Below are positions 15,364 through 24,255 of a stretch of 64,000 nt of DNA, piece after piece. Origin of the DNA: Thermoactinomyces vulgaris (lineage in GTDB: Bacteria; Bacillota; Bacilli; Thermoactinomycetales; Thermoactinomycetaceae); assembly GCF_003688725.1 (NCBI RefSeq), contig NZ_REFP01000010.1:1-64000 (forward strand), read 5' to 3'. The translations under genes and the position numbers were made by a program. The notes beneath the pieces are model-generated. The model was not told the DNA's origin. It ran no database searches and saw only the letters and a program-made list of their open reading frames with translations. How positions within the stretch are numbered: position 1 is the first letter of the stretch; every line of letters begins with the position of its first letter.

Positions 15364-16826
15364 GGTTCATCCCGCCGGTGGACATCGTGGGCTGCCCGGA
15401 TTCCGGATTCAATCGCTCCCTGGATCCATGTTCTCGTATAGGAAGCATGTTCCCCTGCAAAGTACACCCTTCCTTCCGGCGCAATAACGGCCGGAAACAA
15501 CTCGCTTTCCTGTTCCGGTTTAAACATCGAGAATCCACCGTTGGTATGCGGATATTTTTGCCAACTGAAGGAAGCGCCCGTCACGACATGGTTTTCGATC
15601 GAGGGGCCGAAAACTTTCATCAGCTCATCCATGCATTCTTTGATTTGTTGATCCAGGGACAATCCATCCCAAATCAATGCATGATCCTCCCATGTGTAAC
15701 TGGCCAGCACCACGCCGGTGTCACTGCCAAACCCATGACTGGGAAAATAGGTGAAGCGGGTCGGCTGGTCGGTGATCATTTTCCCGCCAAACAGTCCCGC
15801 GTCTTCCCAAAACCGTTTGTTAAACTGGATTCCGATTTTGGTGGAAGCCACGTAATGCAATTGCCGGATCGCCTTCCATTTGGCATGCGAAAAAGAATCG
15901 TACGGCTCGACGTCCACATATTGAAAAGCGGAAAAAGGAATCGTGATGATGGCGGCATCTCCGGTCACTTGAACCGTCCTCGAATTTTGATCCAGGGCAT
16001 AAATGGTGACTTCCCGTTCATTTTGCACAATCCGGGTCATCTTGTGCCGGAACAAAATGTTGGGCCGAAGTTGCGGCAAAAAGGCTTTCGGCAATTGATC
16101 CATCCCTCCGGCCACCTCATAAAAAGAAACATCCGGGCTTTCAAGAAGGATCAGTTCACGCAACGCCTCTAGAAAAGACAATTCGGGAAGCCCTTCCAAA
16201 TCCGCGAGCACCAGGATTTGTTCAATCGCTGCCGGCGACAGGGTCCATCCCACCGGATTGTACCGGAAAAATGAATCGACAGAATATTTGTCAAATTCTT
16301 TAATCACCGTAATCCACCGCTGTTCCGGATCTTCTTCGATGAACTGAGTGATCGGGGAAACGGCCAGTTTGAGCAAATTGCTGATCGTTTTCCCTTTTTC
16401 ATATGCATTGACCGGAAACCTCAAGACATCCGGATTTCGTTCATACTCTTTCTGCCGCACCAACACATTATTGACAAAAATCAGATCGTTGGGAGTGGAA
16501 TTCACAAACGGCCGAAGCATCAGCCCGAATTTCCGGATATACGCCAATGTCAAATGATGGGTATTGGGAATGCGCATGGCTCCGGCCTCCATATACTCCC
16601 CGTTTTCAAACGGTGACCGGATGGTATAAACCCTTCCTCCCACACGATCTGAGGATTCCAAAAGGATCACTTCATGCCCGGCTTCTTTCAACAAAGAAGC
16701 AGCCACCAATCCGGCCATTCCCGCTCCAACCACAATGATCCGTTTCGGTTGGGATGTCCGGCCGAGTCCTTTTTGGATGATGGAGATCATTTCTTCATTG
16801 GATAACGAGGGGATAAAAGGATTCAT
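15360..16826 (-). CDS. Flavin amine oxidase (L-amino-acid oxidase-like)
   Basis: A 488-residue FAD enzyme of the amino-oxidase superfamily, expected to oxidise an amino acid or amine to the imine with release of hydrogen peroxide. The dinucleotide-binding motif is VVGAGMAGLVAASLL (about residues 31-45), followed by LESSDRVGGRV and the substrate-site EAGAMRIP. The C-terminal FAD motif is GRVYFAGEHAS with WIQGAIESG. No signal peptide is visible, so it is probably cytoplasmic. The ATG follows GGAGGT. The substrate is not determinable; L-amino-acid oxidase fits better than monoamine oxidase. Confidence 0.88.
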   Translation of the reverse strand: MNPFIPSLSNEEMISIIQKGLGRTSQPKRIIVVGAGMAGLVAASLLKEAGHEVILLESSDRVGGRVYTIRSPFENGEYMEAGAMRIPNTHHLTLAYIRKFGLMLRPFVNSTPNDLIFVNNVLVRQKEYERNPDVLRFPVNAYEKGKTISNLLKLAVSPITQFIEEDPEQRWITVIKEFDKYSVDSFFRYNPVGWTLSPAAIEQILVLADLEGLPELSFLEALRELILLESPDVSFYEVAGGMDQLPKAFLPQLRPNILFRHKMTRIVQNEREVTIYALDQNSRTVQVTGDAAIITIPFSAFQYVDVEPYDSFSHAKWKAIRQLHYVASTKIGIQFNKRFWEDAGLFGGKMITDQPTRFTYFPSHGFGSDTGVVLASYTWEDHALIWDGLSLDQQIKECMDELMKVFGPSIENHVVTGASFSWQKYPHTNGGFSMFKPEQESELFPAVIAPEGRVYFAGEHASYTRTWIQGAIESGIRAAHDVHRRDEP

Positions 16827-16918
16827 GATTTACCTCCAAGGACATGGAATACTATATCCTATGCGTTTCCAGTCCTTTTAAGCATCCAAGTCCCCAGTTT
16901 TTCCCCATCCGGTCGGAT

Positions 16919-17188
16919 TTACGCGAAAATATCGTAGGACTTAAATTTCCACACCGATTTTTTCTCTTCTTTGAAAACCTCCAAATCCCAACAGGGAATT
17001 TCAATCATTTTCCCGTCTTCAGTCTGAATCCGGACCCGGGTGTGTTTCACTTTTTTGGCCTCACAACAAACCTCGGTTCTTTCTTCATTGCCGTCGCGTT
17101 TGACCGCGACATACAAGTACATTTTTTGCATGTCCTGCAAAAATTTCTCCACTTCGCTTTCGGTTCCTTCGATGTTTAACTTCAACAC
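16919..17188 (-). CDS. Small conserved-looking hypothetical protein
   Basis: An 89-residue protein starting MLKLNIEGTESEVEKFL, an alpha/beta start reminiscent of small Bacillus proteins annotated as DUF3970; I am not certain of the match. It has a Cys pair (EVCCEAKK) and a beta-rich middle (TRVRIQTEDGKMIEIPCW). A GGAAGGGGACAGT ribosome-binding site precedes the start. It is divergent from the XRE-TPR regulator and has no operon partner. Function unknown. Confidence 0.6.
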   Translation of the reverse strand: MLKLNIEGTESEVEKFLQDMQKMYLYVAVKRDGNEERTEVCCEAKKVKHTRVRIQTEDGKMIEIPCWDLEVFKEEKKSVWKFKSYDIFA

Positions 17189-17226
17189 GGTTCACTGTCC
17201 CCTTCCTTGGATTTTCCATGAAATGG

Positions 17227-17256
17227 TTGAAGATTTATCCGAAAATAGTATATAAT
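17227..17256 (+). promoter_or_regulatory. Promoter upstream of the XRE-TPR regulator
   Basis: TTGAAG (17227-17232) and TATAAT (17251-17256) with an 18-bp spacer. A leader of about 180 nt, AT-rich and without a clear hairpin, lies before the start codon. Confidence 0.55.
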
Positions 17257-17441
17257 TTACGAAAAATATTTGCAAATTTAGCAAAAATAATTAAATTCTC
17301 TTATTTATTCATGATATTTCTGAATGCGAATTAAATATTTAAACAAACCCTCCGGATATTTGGATTACCAAACCAAATAAACGGAATGTTCCCACAAATA
17401 TATCAACAAAACCGGACGGAAAATTTTTTGAGGTGAATGGA

Positions 17442-18803
17442 ATGAGCAAAGAACAAATTGATCGCTTGGCACTCGGGAAGTTTGTCCGCCAGCAGCGGAA
17501 AAAACGAAAACTCCGCCAGACGGATCTGACGGATGAAAAGTTGACCCAACCCGTTTTAAGCTCGATTGAAAACGGCAAAGGGCAAGTCAGTGAGGAAAAA
17601 TTGGAATATGTCCTGAAAAAGCTGGGAGTGGAAGAAGACTTAACGTGTTTTTCCATGCAAAAGACAAAAGAAGAAAAGATCAATGAGACCGTCAAATTGA
17701 AGCTGACGGCCGTCGAAACGATCATCGATCTGATCAGCCCGGACCCGGGACTGGCACAATTAAGGGAACTGAACATTCACGATGACCATCCGCTCTCTGT
17801 GTGGGCGCATTATTTGAAAGGCAAAGCTTACGCCGGGAAAAAGAGGGGGAAAAAAGCGCAGAAACATTTTACGGAGGCGATTTTACAACTGGAACAACAA
17901 TATCCGGAGATGGCCGAAAGCAACTTGCATTCTGCCAGTTATAACGGGTTAAGCCGGCTGGAGTACATGGCAGACCAATACGGTTCAGCACTCCGGTATG
18001 CCAAACAGGCACGGGAATGTTTTCAGGAAGAGGGGGAAAGAAGGTATTTAAAAGAAATCATTCTGGTCAATCAGGCCATTTATCTTGAAAAACTGAACCG
18101 CCTGGAAGAAGCGCAAAACACCTTGAATGAATTGAAAAAAGAGCAAGCCGGATATCTCAGCAAAGAAGCTCTCCTGCATCATTATGACGTCCGTTCTTCC
18201 ATCTTGGCCAAAGCCCGGATGCACGCTCAGGCCATCCAATCGGCATTAAAAGGAATTGAACTGGCCCGCGTGGATAAGATGGCGGATCGCCTGATGAAGT
18301 TTTGGGGAATGCTGGGCCGGATTTACATCGATTCCGGACAGCTTCATCAAGCGGAAATCTGTCTGGAAACCGCGCAACAGTTGGAAAAAAAGGTGCGAAA
18401 GGCGGGATTGTCCGCTTATCTTTACATACAGCTGGCCACGTTGCATGAAAAAAAGAAACAAGCGGAACCGGCCCGCAATTATTCCCTCAAGGCGTTTGCA
18501 TCCAGCAGAAAAGCAGGCCTGGCTTACCATGAGTGCGAAGCCTTGATGCTCATGGCAAACAGCTTTTTTCTGCAAAACGAAAACCTCAAAGCTTTTCAAA
18601 CATTAAAGCAAGCGCTCCAAATCGCGACAAACTATTCGTTTTCCGACTTAACCGACCGGATCCATCTTCTGATCGGCACGCATCTGGACAAGCTGGGAGA
18701 ACTTCATACCCATGCCTTTGCCTTGGATTTCCTCCATTCCCATGTCAAAGGCAGGAAGAAGGAAGAAACCCTGCCCGTGATCCTCCCCGCCGACTCCCCT
18801 TAA
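17442..18803 (+). CDS. XRE-family regulator with TPR repeats
   Basis: A 453-residue protein. Residues 5-65 form a helix-turn-helix of the XRE type (LALGKFVRQQRKKRKLRQTDL, then QPVLSSIENGK), and the rest is alpha-helical TPR-like repeats. This arrangement resembles the RRNPP quorum-sensing regulators, where the TPR region binds a secreted peptide. No pheromone gene was recognised next to it. The ATG at 17442 follows GAGGTG by 6 nt; a GTG three codons earlier overlaps that site. Stand-alone gene followed by a terminator. Confidence 0.8.
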   Translation: MSKEQIDRLALGKFVRQQRKKRKLRQTDLTDEKLTQPVLSSIENGKGQVSEEKLEYVLKKLGVEEDLTCFSMQKTKEEKINETVKLKLTAVETIIDLISPDPGLAQLRELNIHDDHPLSVWAHYLKGKAYAGKKRGKKAQKHFTEAILQLEQQYPEMAESNLHSASYNGLSRLEYMADQYGSALRYAKQARECFQEEGERRYLKEIILVNQAIYLEKLNRLEEAQNTLNELKKEQAGYLSKEALLHHYDVRSSILAKARMHAQAIQSALKGIELARVDKMADRLMKFWGMLGRIYIDSGQLHQAEICLETAQQLEKKVRKAGLSAYLYIQLATLHEKKKQAEPARNYSLKAFASSRKAGLAYHECEALMLMANSFFLQNENLKAFQTLKQALQIATNYSFSDLTDRIHLLIGTHLDKLGELHTHAFALDFLHSHVKGRKKEETLPVILPADSP

Positions 18804-18810
18804 AAACACG

Positions 18811-18842
18811 AACACCTCCCGGTCTCATCCCCGGGAGGTGTT
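18811..18842. terminator. Bidirectional terminator
   Basis: Perfect 12-bp hairpin AACACCTCCCGG/CCGGGAGGTGTT between the convergent regulator and sirtuin genes. Confidence 0.8.
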
Positions 18843-18925
18843 CTTCATGGGATATCAGCAATGTTTGTCTCTATAAATATAACATATTTTCGACTTGTCA
18901 ATCTAAATGATCCACATCCCAGCCT

Positions 18926-19684
18926 TTAATTTTGCACCTTTTCTTCCAATTGCCGTAACCGCTTCTCCCCCAACAGGGCTTTTCCGGCTTCGCTCAGAAC
19001 CAGCCCGATGCTGTCGCGGATGAGTTGATCCGCCAAGGAATCAAGCGGTGTGGCACTCTGGTTGATGATGATAACATCCGAACCGGTTTCATGGGCGATC
19101 TCCACCAACCCGGCAAAAGGATACACTTGCAAGGACGTGCCCATCACGAGAATCAGATCCGCTTTCTCCACTTCCAGAACTGCCTCATTCCAGGAAGCCG
19201 TGTCCAGCGGTTCCCCAAACAGCACAATCGGCGGCCGGAGAGGAGCCTGGCACTGCTCATCGGTACAATAATAAGTGCCTTCACGATACGAAGTGGCCGG
19301 ATACTCTTTTCCGCAGCCGGAACAAACCAGATGGCGCATGTGACCGTGAATCTCGATCACTTTTTGGCTTCCCGCCCGCTGATGGAAACCGTCAATGTTC
19401 TGCGTCAGGATCGCTTTCACCATGCCTTCTTTTTCCAGTTCAGCCAACACATAATGGCCGATATTGGGATGATGTTTCAACAACTCTTCCACCCGCATCT
19501 GGTAAAACTCAAAAAAATCTTTCGTCCCGATGGCACCCGGGGTGGCAATTTCATTGGGATCCCTGCCGCTCCAAAGCCCGCCTTGTGAGCGGAAATCCGG
19601 GAGCCCGCTTTCCGTGGACATCCCCGCCCCGGTCAAAACCACGAGATGGTTGGCATTTTGAACCTTTTTCACCCATTCTCTCAT
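18926..19684 (-). CDS. NAD-dependent protein deacylase (sirtuin)
   Basis: A 252-residue Sir2 family enzyme that removes acyl groups from protein lysines using NAD. Visible motifs are GAGMSTESGLPDFRS (NAD binding), TQNIDGFHQRAG, the catalytic histidine in EIHGHM, a zinc site of four Cys (CSGCG and CTDEQC), GTSLQVYPFAG and IIINQSATPLD. Length is typical of bacterial CobB/SrtN proteins. Start MREWVKK follows an AAGGAGG-like region. Monocistronic. Confidence 0.93.
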   Translation of the reverse strand: MREWVKKVQNANHLVVLTGAGMSTESGLPDFRSQGGLWSGRDPNEIATPGAIGTKDFFEFYQMRVEELLKHHPNIGHYVLAELEKEGMVKAILTQNIDGFHQRAGSQKVIEIHGHMRHLVCSGCGKEYPATSYREGTYYCTDEQCQAPLRPPIVLFGEPLDTASWNEAVLEVEKADLILVMGTSLQVYPFAGLVEIAHETGSDVIIINQSATPLDSLADQLIRDSIGLVLSEAGKALLGEKRLRQLEEKVQN

Positions 19685-19746
19685 GCCCTTACCCTCCTTC
19701 TCCCATCCATGTTAAGACGATTTTGATCCGGAAGCCAGTCTCGGCT

Positions 19747-20340
19747 TTATGAACAGATCCACCGGTTAACGCGGTTGATGATGTCTTGGTATTTCGGTTT
19801 GCACTGAATCATCATCCGGCTGACCGGATGATGCTCTCCATAGCGCTTCACCACGTCCCGGACCCTTTCATCCAAACTGACTTTTTCCCCTTGCGGCGAG
19901 GTTTGAACATCACAATAAGTGACCAAGTCTGTAAACAGCCGGTCTTGTTCATCCAACAGTTCATGATTCAAAGAATAGGTTGGAAGCAAATCGCTTCTTT
20001 TTTCCTTGACCGTTTCATAAGCTTCCGAATGAAAAAGGACTGCGGCAATCACCGGCTTGTTAAAACCGGCCTTAAGAGCAAAACAAGCTCCGTCAAAGGG
20101 ATGAAAGTTGGTTTTGTTTAACTTGGGACTATAACCGATATCGTGGAGAAAAGCGGCTTGAATCAGTTCTCTTTTCACTTCCTCATTCAAGTTTAACTTT
20201 GGCAAAATCTCTTTCATAGAACGGACAACACCCAAGATATGATGATACCGGTTTTCTTCAGGCGAAAGAAAGTCTGCCAGTCTATCCGCATTAAACGGTT
20301 CGGGAGTTTTCCCGGACGATCTGAGAAGTTTCATCTTCAC
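19747..20340 (-). CDS. HD-domain phosphohydrolase
   Basis: A protein of about 197 residues with an HD-type metal phosphohydrolase core. The early His (RYHHILGVVRSM), the HD pair in AAFLHDIGYSP and a later His (VLFHSEAY) followed by TYCDVQTSP are all present. Start choice is uncertain: the frame is open from an ATG overlapping the upstream stop codon, but the AGGAGG ribosome-binding site lies inside that extension and points to the GTG at 20340. Third gene of the operon with the Zeta-type kinase and the CYTH protein. The substrate is probably a nucleotide or phospho-compound. Confidence 0.8.
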   Translation of the reverse strand: MKMKLLRSSGKTPEPFNADRLADFLSPEENRYHHILGVVRSMKEILPKLNLNEEVKRELIQAAFLHDIGYSPKLNKTNFHPFDGACFALKAGFNKPVIAAVLFHSEAYETVKEKRSDLLPTYSLNHELLDEQDRLFTDLVTYCDVQTSPQGEKVSLDERVRDVVKRYGEHHPVSRMMIQCKPKYQDIINRVNRWICS

Positions 20341-20354
20341 CAAAAATTTCCTCC

Positions 20355-20888
20355 TCATTCAAACCGCAATGATTGAAGAGCTTCCGGCCCGATCCCGTAC
20401 CGGGCCAATGTTTTGATGGTACTTTCACCGGTTAATTGTTCTTCCTTCACTCCAAGCTGTAAAGCCACTTGGATCACATGCTCTTTGGACTCTCCTTCAA
20501 TCTCCAGATACGGAGGGATACCCGGCCACTCGTCAATCTCCAGTCTCGCACCACTGAGCAAAAAACGGGTTCTCCGGTTTTCCTGGTACCCCTTGGAACG
20601 ATACCCCAATTTCCCGAGCAACCGGTCGGCCTCCTCAAAGCTGCTCACGGTGATCTCAATCTCTTCCGTTCCGCCGATTCCGTCATGGTACACTTCTTTC
20701 ACCGCCAGCGTGACTTCTTCACCCGTATCGCGCAGTCGGATCCATTTGCTTTGATCCCCCGGAGTGATTTCATAGACATAACGCCGCATCAAAAATTCGC
20801 CGGACTTTTCCCCGCCTGCTTGCAAGATCCGTTCCATCATTTCAGCCGGATCGATTTCCAGGACTTTGGCTTCAAATTCAATGGGCAT
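20355..20888 (-). CDS. CYTH-domain protein (adenylate cyclase/thiamine-triphosphatase fold)
   Basis: A 177-residue CYTH protein. The N-terminal FEAKVLEID strand fits the EXEXK signature in a reduced form, and KWIRLRDTG, VTLAVKEV and EIEITV supply the basic and acidic residues that line the tunnel. LEIDEWPGIPPYLEIEGES is the other hallmark. CYTH enzymes act on triphosphates or on inorganic tripolyphosphate; which one cannot be told here. Its start overlaps the end of the kinase gene by 11 bases and its end abuts the HD gene. Confidence 0.85.
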   Translation of the reverse strand: MPIEFEAKVLEIDPAEMMERILQAGGEKSGEFLMRRYVYEITPGDQSKWIRLRDTGEEVTLAVKEVYHDGIGGTEEIEITVSSFEEADRLLGKLGYRSKGYQENRRTRFLLSGARLEIDEWPGIPPYLEIEGESKEHVIQVALQLGVKEEQLTGESTIKTLARYGIGPEALQSLRFE

Positions 20889-22047
20889 ATGGACTTCCCC
20901 CCTTTCTTTTTATTATAAAATCACGATGCTGCCGGGCCGAACCGATTTCCCGCAGGTCTGCACACCGGAAGACCATTTTGTCCAACACTTGGTCCCAGGC
21001 TTGAATGAATCGGCGGAGTTGATCCGCTGTCCATTTTTTCTCCCGCTCCCCGATGATGGCCTCAACCGCTTTCGGAGGTTTTTGACATGCACGGCCGATG
21101 ACCCGGTTTTCGTATAGAAGATGCTTGTCCCGGTTGTATACTTCCAAAACATCAAAAAGTTTTTCTTTCTCAATCCGTTCCACAGTTTTCAGCATACCGC
21201 GATAAGCCGCATCATGCGACGCTTTGGCCACCGGCCTTCCATATCCGAAAATTTGTTTTTGTTCTTCATGCCGCTCATAAGTTCCCAACAGGCTGACTAA
21301 CGCATGTACCGCCATCACTCGGACGATCACACGGTAGCCTTGTTGTTTCAAACGCTGAAGCGTGTTGCAAATCGGGCCGTCGGTTCTCATGGTTCCCTCA
21401 AAAACGAGATTCCGCTTGGTTTGGATCGCATATTTGAACACATCCCTTGTCCACCGGCGGACGTCAGGATCCGTCAACCGGGCGTAATCCTCCTCTTGCT
21501 TTAGCAAAATTTCTTTACTCATGGGATGTTCTTTCCGGAATTCATCGCCATTGATCACCACAAAAGAATGACCGGAAAACCCGTTTTCCGCAAGTGCAAT
21601 CAGCCCGCCTTTCCCGGCTCCGGGCTGGCCGCCCAAAATCACGGCGGCCGGATGTTTTGCCGGAGCGGTGAACTCCTCCACTTCCTGTTTCAAACGCTCC
21701 AAAATTTCGTTATGTTCTTCCTCCGATAACGGATCCATGCATGAATCAACCCGTTCAACCCCCGTGTATTTTTTTCTCACCTTGTTTCCGTACACGGTTA
21801 AGATCTTGTGGATGACCTCCCGGTTTCCTGAGTACATGGCTTGTCTTTCTTGCAACAGTTTCCTTTTTTCGGCTTTTAACCGCTCCAGTTTCTCCCGATC
21901 GGGCTTTTCTTTCTTTTCCTCGTTCGCGATGGCCCGTCTTTGATCCGAGAGCACTTCGGCCATGACTTCAATAGCGACATCCAGTTTCACCCACTCCGGC
22001 ATCGCCCGCACAACATCCTCCAAACTCCGGAAGCAAACATCCGACAC
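20878..22047 (-). CDS. Zeta-toxin family kinase
   Basis: A protein of about 389 residues whose C-terminal two-thirds is a P-loop kinase of the Zeta-toxin type. The Walker A is ILGGQPGAGKGGL, followed by VVINGDEFRKEHP, then LVFEGTMRTDGP and a lid Arg-rich segment (TYERHEEQK). Zeta toxins phosphorylate UDP-N-acetylglucosamine, but many chromosomal members have other roles. The N-terminal 120 residues are helical and Lys/Glu-rich. GTG at 22047 is preferred because AGGAGGG lies 9 nt upstream. No epsilon-type antitoxin lies beside it; instead it is followed by CYTH and HD genes in the same operon. Confidence 0.82.
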   Translation of the reverse strand: MSDVCFRSLEDVVRAMPEWVKLDVAIEVMAEVLSDQRRAIANEEKKEKPDREKLERLKAEKRKLLQERQAMYSGNREVIHKILTVYGNKVRKKYTGVERVDSCMDPLSEEEHNEILERLKQEVEEFTAPAKHPAAVILGGQPGAGKGGLIALAENGFSGHSFVVINGDEFRKEHPMSKEILLKQEEDYARLTDPDVRRWTRDVFKYAIQTKRNLVFEGTMRTDGPICNTLQRLKQQGYRVIVRVMAVHALVSLLGTYERHEEQKQIFGYGRPVAKASHDAAYRGMLKTVERIEKEKLFDVLEVYNRDKHLLYENRVIGRACQKPPKAVEAIIGEREKKWTADQLRRFIQAWDQVLDKMVFRCADLREIGSARQHRDFIIKRKGGSPYAH

Positions 22048-22116
22048 GAGCACGTTCCCTCCTGTTCCCATAAATTTTGCCGATAAAACCACTCCTGTCT
22101 TTATTCGCCAGACTGT

Positions 22117-22144
22117 TGTATATTCTTTGTAACAACCTTAACAA
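22117..22144 (-). promoter_or_regulatory. Putative promoter of the kinase-CYTH-HD operon
   Basis: On the minus strand TTGTTA (22139-22144) and TATACA (22117-22122) are 16 bp apart, about 70 bp upstream of the kinase start and divergent from the pentapeptide gene. Confidence 0.45.
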
Positions 22145-22156
22145 GGGAGAATGGAC

Positions 22157-22762
22157 ATGACAAAGTGGACAAAAAAAGAGTTCGTCGATGAAGATTTCAG
22201 CCATCAACGCATTCCCGACGTATCCATGGAAGACTGCCATTTTCTCCGCTGCCGTTTCAGACAAACGTTTTTGAAGGAAATCAGCACCATCCGTTGTGTC
22301 TTTGATGAATGCCATTTTGCTCATGCAATCCTGAACGGCTCCACGCATCAGGGATCGGCCTTTTTCAATTGTCAATTTGAACACGCCCGGTTGTTTGCTT
22401 CGGTTTTTGAAAACTGCAAAATGACCGGCTCTTCCTTCGGCGAGGCCGATTTCACCGGGGTTTCCATCCAAGGCGGAGACTGGTCTTACACCTTGTTGCG
22501 AAATCAGCATTTTAAACGTTGCGACCTTTCCGGAATCCGGTTCAAAGAAGCCGACTTATATGGTACAGAGTTTGAAAAATGCAATTTAAAAGAGGCGGAT
22601 TTATCTTACGCGAATATCCAAGGGGCTTCTTTCAAAGGATCCGATTTGAGAGGCGCCGTCTTGGAAGGAGTGGATTTGAAAAGCTCCAACTTAAAAGGAA
22701 CCCGCATCGACCTTGCGCAAGCCATCCAACTCGCTCGCTCGTTTGGTGCAACAGTTGAGTAA
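22157..22762 (+). CDS. Pentapeptide-repeat protein
   Basis: A protein of about 201 residues made largely of pentapeptide repeats (A(D/N)LXX pattern), clear from the middle onward: CDLSG, ADLYG, CNLKEADLSYANIQG, SDLRGAVLEGVDLKSSNLKG. These fold as a right-handed square beta-helix. Some relatives (Qnr, MfpA) mimic DNA and protect gyrase, but the family is broad. The ATG at 22157 sits 7 nt after AAGGGAG. Divergent from the kinase operon. Confidence 0.85.
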   Translation: MTKWTKKEFVDEDFSHQRIPDVSMEDCHFLRCRFRQTFLKEISTIRCVFDECHFAHAILNGSTHQGSAFFNCQFEHARLFASVFENCKMTGSSFGEADFTGVSIQGGDWSYTLLRNQHFKRCDLSGIRFKEADLYGTEFEKCNLKEADLSYANIQGASFKGSDLRGAVLEGVDLKSSNLKGTRIDLAQAIQLARSFGATVE

Positions 22763-22834
22763 ATTTCAGACGGTTTATCTATGAAACATGTAACTACATC
22801 TATACTGATAAAATATCCGCCAGGTTAAAACAAC

Positions 22835-22875
22835 AAAAATCAACCCGGTGACGGTTGGTTCGCCACCAGGTTGAT
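22835..22875 (-). terminator. Terminator of the LysE-type exporter
   Basis: Hairpin ATCAACCxGGTG/CACCxGGTTGAT on the minus strand followed by TTTTTG, after the stop codon at 22892. Confidence 0.7.
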
Positions 22876-22891
22876 GAAAAGGCTCCGGGCT

Positions 22892-23497
22892 TCAGATGGT
22901 AAACAGCAGGTACAAAGCCGTGCCCCACATAATGAAAGCCGACACCTTGTTCAACATGTTGATCACGTCGGCGGATTGATGGAGCCTTCCCACTTGCTTT
23001 CCCATCCATGCCAGGGAAAAGAACCAGATCCAGGATACGGCGACACAGGCAAGCGTAAAAGCAAGCTTTTCGACACCGGTGTAGGAAAGGGAACTGGTGC
23101 CGATCACCCCGATCGTATCCATGATGGCATGCGGATTGAGCAATGAAACGGAAACAGCAAAAGCGATTTGCTTTTTTGGGGAAAGCGATGACTTTTGCGG
23201 CTGATCCGGGTCCGGTTGGCTTTTGAAAGTCACCCATCCCATATAGATTAAAAAGAGGGTGCCTGCGAGGATCAGCATCACCTTGACCCAATATACGCCA
23301 AAAACCACAACCGATACGCCCAAAACAGCCAAAGAGATCAGGAGCGTGTCACAAACCGATGCAGTGAGAACCACCGGCAAAGCCCGGAGGAACTTGGGTT
23401 GCGTGGCCCCCTGATTAAAAACAAAAACATTCTGAACCCCGAGCGGCAAGATCAGCCCGAAAGACAAAATGATTCCATGAATCACGGCTTGGATCAT
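22892..23497 (-). CDS. LysE/ArgO-type amino-acid exporter
   Basis: A 201-residue membrane protein with about six hydrophobic segments. Family marks are GLILPLGVQNVFVFNQGA near the N-terminus and SLLNPHAIMDTIGVIG in the middle. Members export basic amino acids such as lysine or arginine. The ATG at 23497 is chosen from AAAGGA about 12 nt upstream. A reading frame of 45 codons (23499-23636, same strand, GTG start) lies immediately upstream and might be a short leader or a chance opening. Confidence 0.85.
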   Translation of the reverse strand: MIQAVIHGIILSFGLILPLGVQNVFVFNQGATQPKFLRALPVVLTASVCDTLLISLAVLGVSVVVFGVYWVKVMLILAGTLFLIYMGWVTFKSQPDPDQPQKSSLSPKKQIAFAVSVSLLNPHAIMDTIGVIGTSSLSYTGVEKLAFTLACVAVSWIWFFSLAWMGKQVGRLHQSADVINMLNKVSAFIMWGTALYLLFTI

Positions 23498-23657
23498 TTT
23501 ATACTGCTTTCCTTTCCGGATCACTTTCAGATTTCTGTTTCTTAACAGAGTAATTTAATTCAGCAAACGCTAAAGAATCCCCTTCTTGAAATCTAAAATC
23601 ATTTCGCAAAAAAGCATATCTCTTCAGCTGGATCACAAAAGCAGCCGTCTTCTGAAA

Positions 23658-24122
23658 TCAGTGATCTACTATTGATCTTTTTCTTTCAGTCCAACCGAAG
23701 CTGTCAAACCATTTGCCTTTTTTGTAGTTATCAATGGCCCTTAAAATATACGGAATCGTGTTTACCGGTAATTGATCCAACGGGAAGAACCTTAAATCAT
23801 CTCATTTATGAGGTTCTTGATTCTTTATTTCTCCTTCCCATTCTTTCACGGTTGCAAAGAAATCGATCCGCTCATCCCCGGCTTTGCGATGCATGACACC
23901 GACGATTTCAATGTTCTCTTCTGTCAAATGTACTCCGGCTTCTTCCTTTGCTTCGCGAACGGCAGCTTGTTTAACGGTCTCTCCGCCATCCAAATGACCG
24001 GCGACAACAGAGTAATTTCCGTCTTCATAACCCGTATTGAAACGACGAAGCAACAAAATTTGATGATCCTTGATAAAAAAGAGATGAATCGTGACCGGTG
24101 CAGTAAATCGCTTGGTTGCCAT
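23658..24122 (-). pseudogene. NUDIX hydrolase interrupted by an in-frame TGA
   Basis: The first 106 residues contain the Nudix box GHLDGGETVKQAAVREAKEEAG, so the catalytic part is present. The frame then meets TGA at 23802-23804, directly after QEPHK. It continues in the same frame for 47 codons reading DDLRFFPLDQLPVNTIPYIL and KGKWFDSFGW, the usual C-terminus of these enzymes, in which EPHK is normally followed by Cys. A single TGC-to-TGA change explains this. ATG at 24122 is 9 nt after AAGGAG. A truncated, possibly active product cannot be excluded. Confidence 0.78.
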
Positions 24123-24217
24123 CTCGGACAACTCCTTTTAGATCAAATCCCGAAATAATCATTATTTTACCAATTCTCTTTCTATCTGTCTATTTAGTAC
24201 CCCAATCATTGTCCAAA

Positions 24218-24252
24218 AGAAAAAACACCTCCTCAAAGAGAAGGCGTTTTTT
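24218..24252 (-). terminator. Terminator of the yhbH transcript
   Basis: Hairpin with arms AAAACGCCTTCTC and GAGGAGGTGTTTT and a T-run, close to the yhbH stop codon. Confidence 0.7.
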
Positions 24253-24255
24253 GAT

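Noticed and set aside
23658-24122. Selenocysteine at the NUDIX TGA
   Set aside because: No hairpin of the SECIS type was recognised just after the TGA and the residue is not a known redox site in this family.
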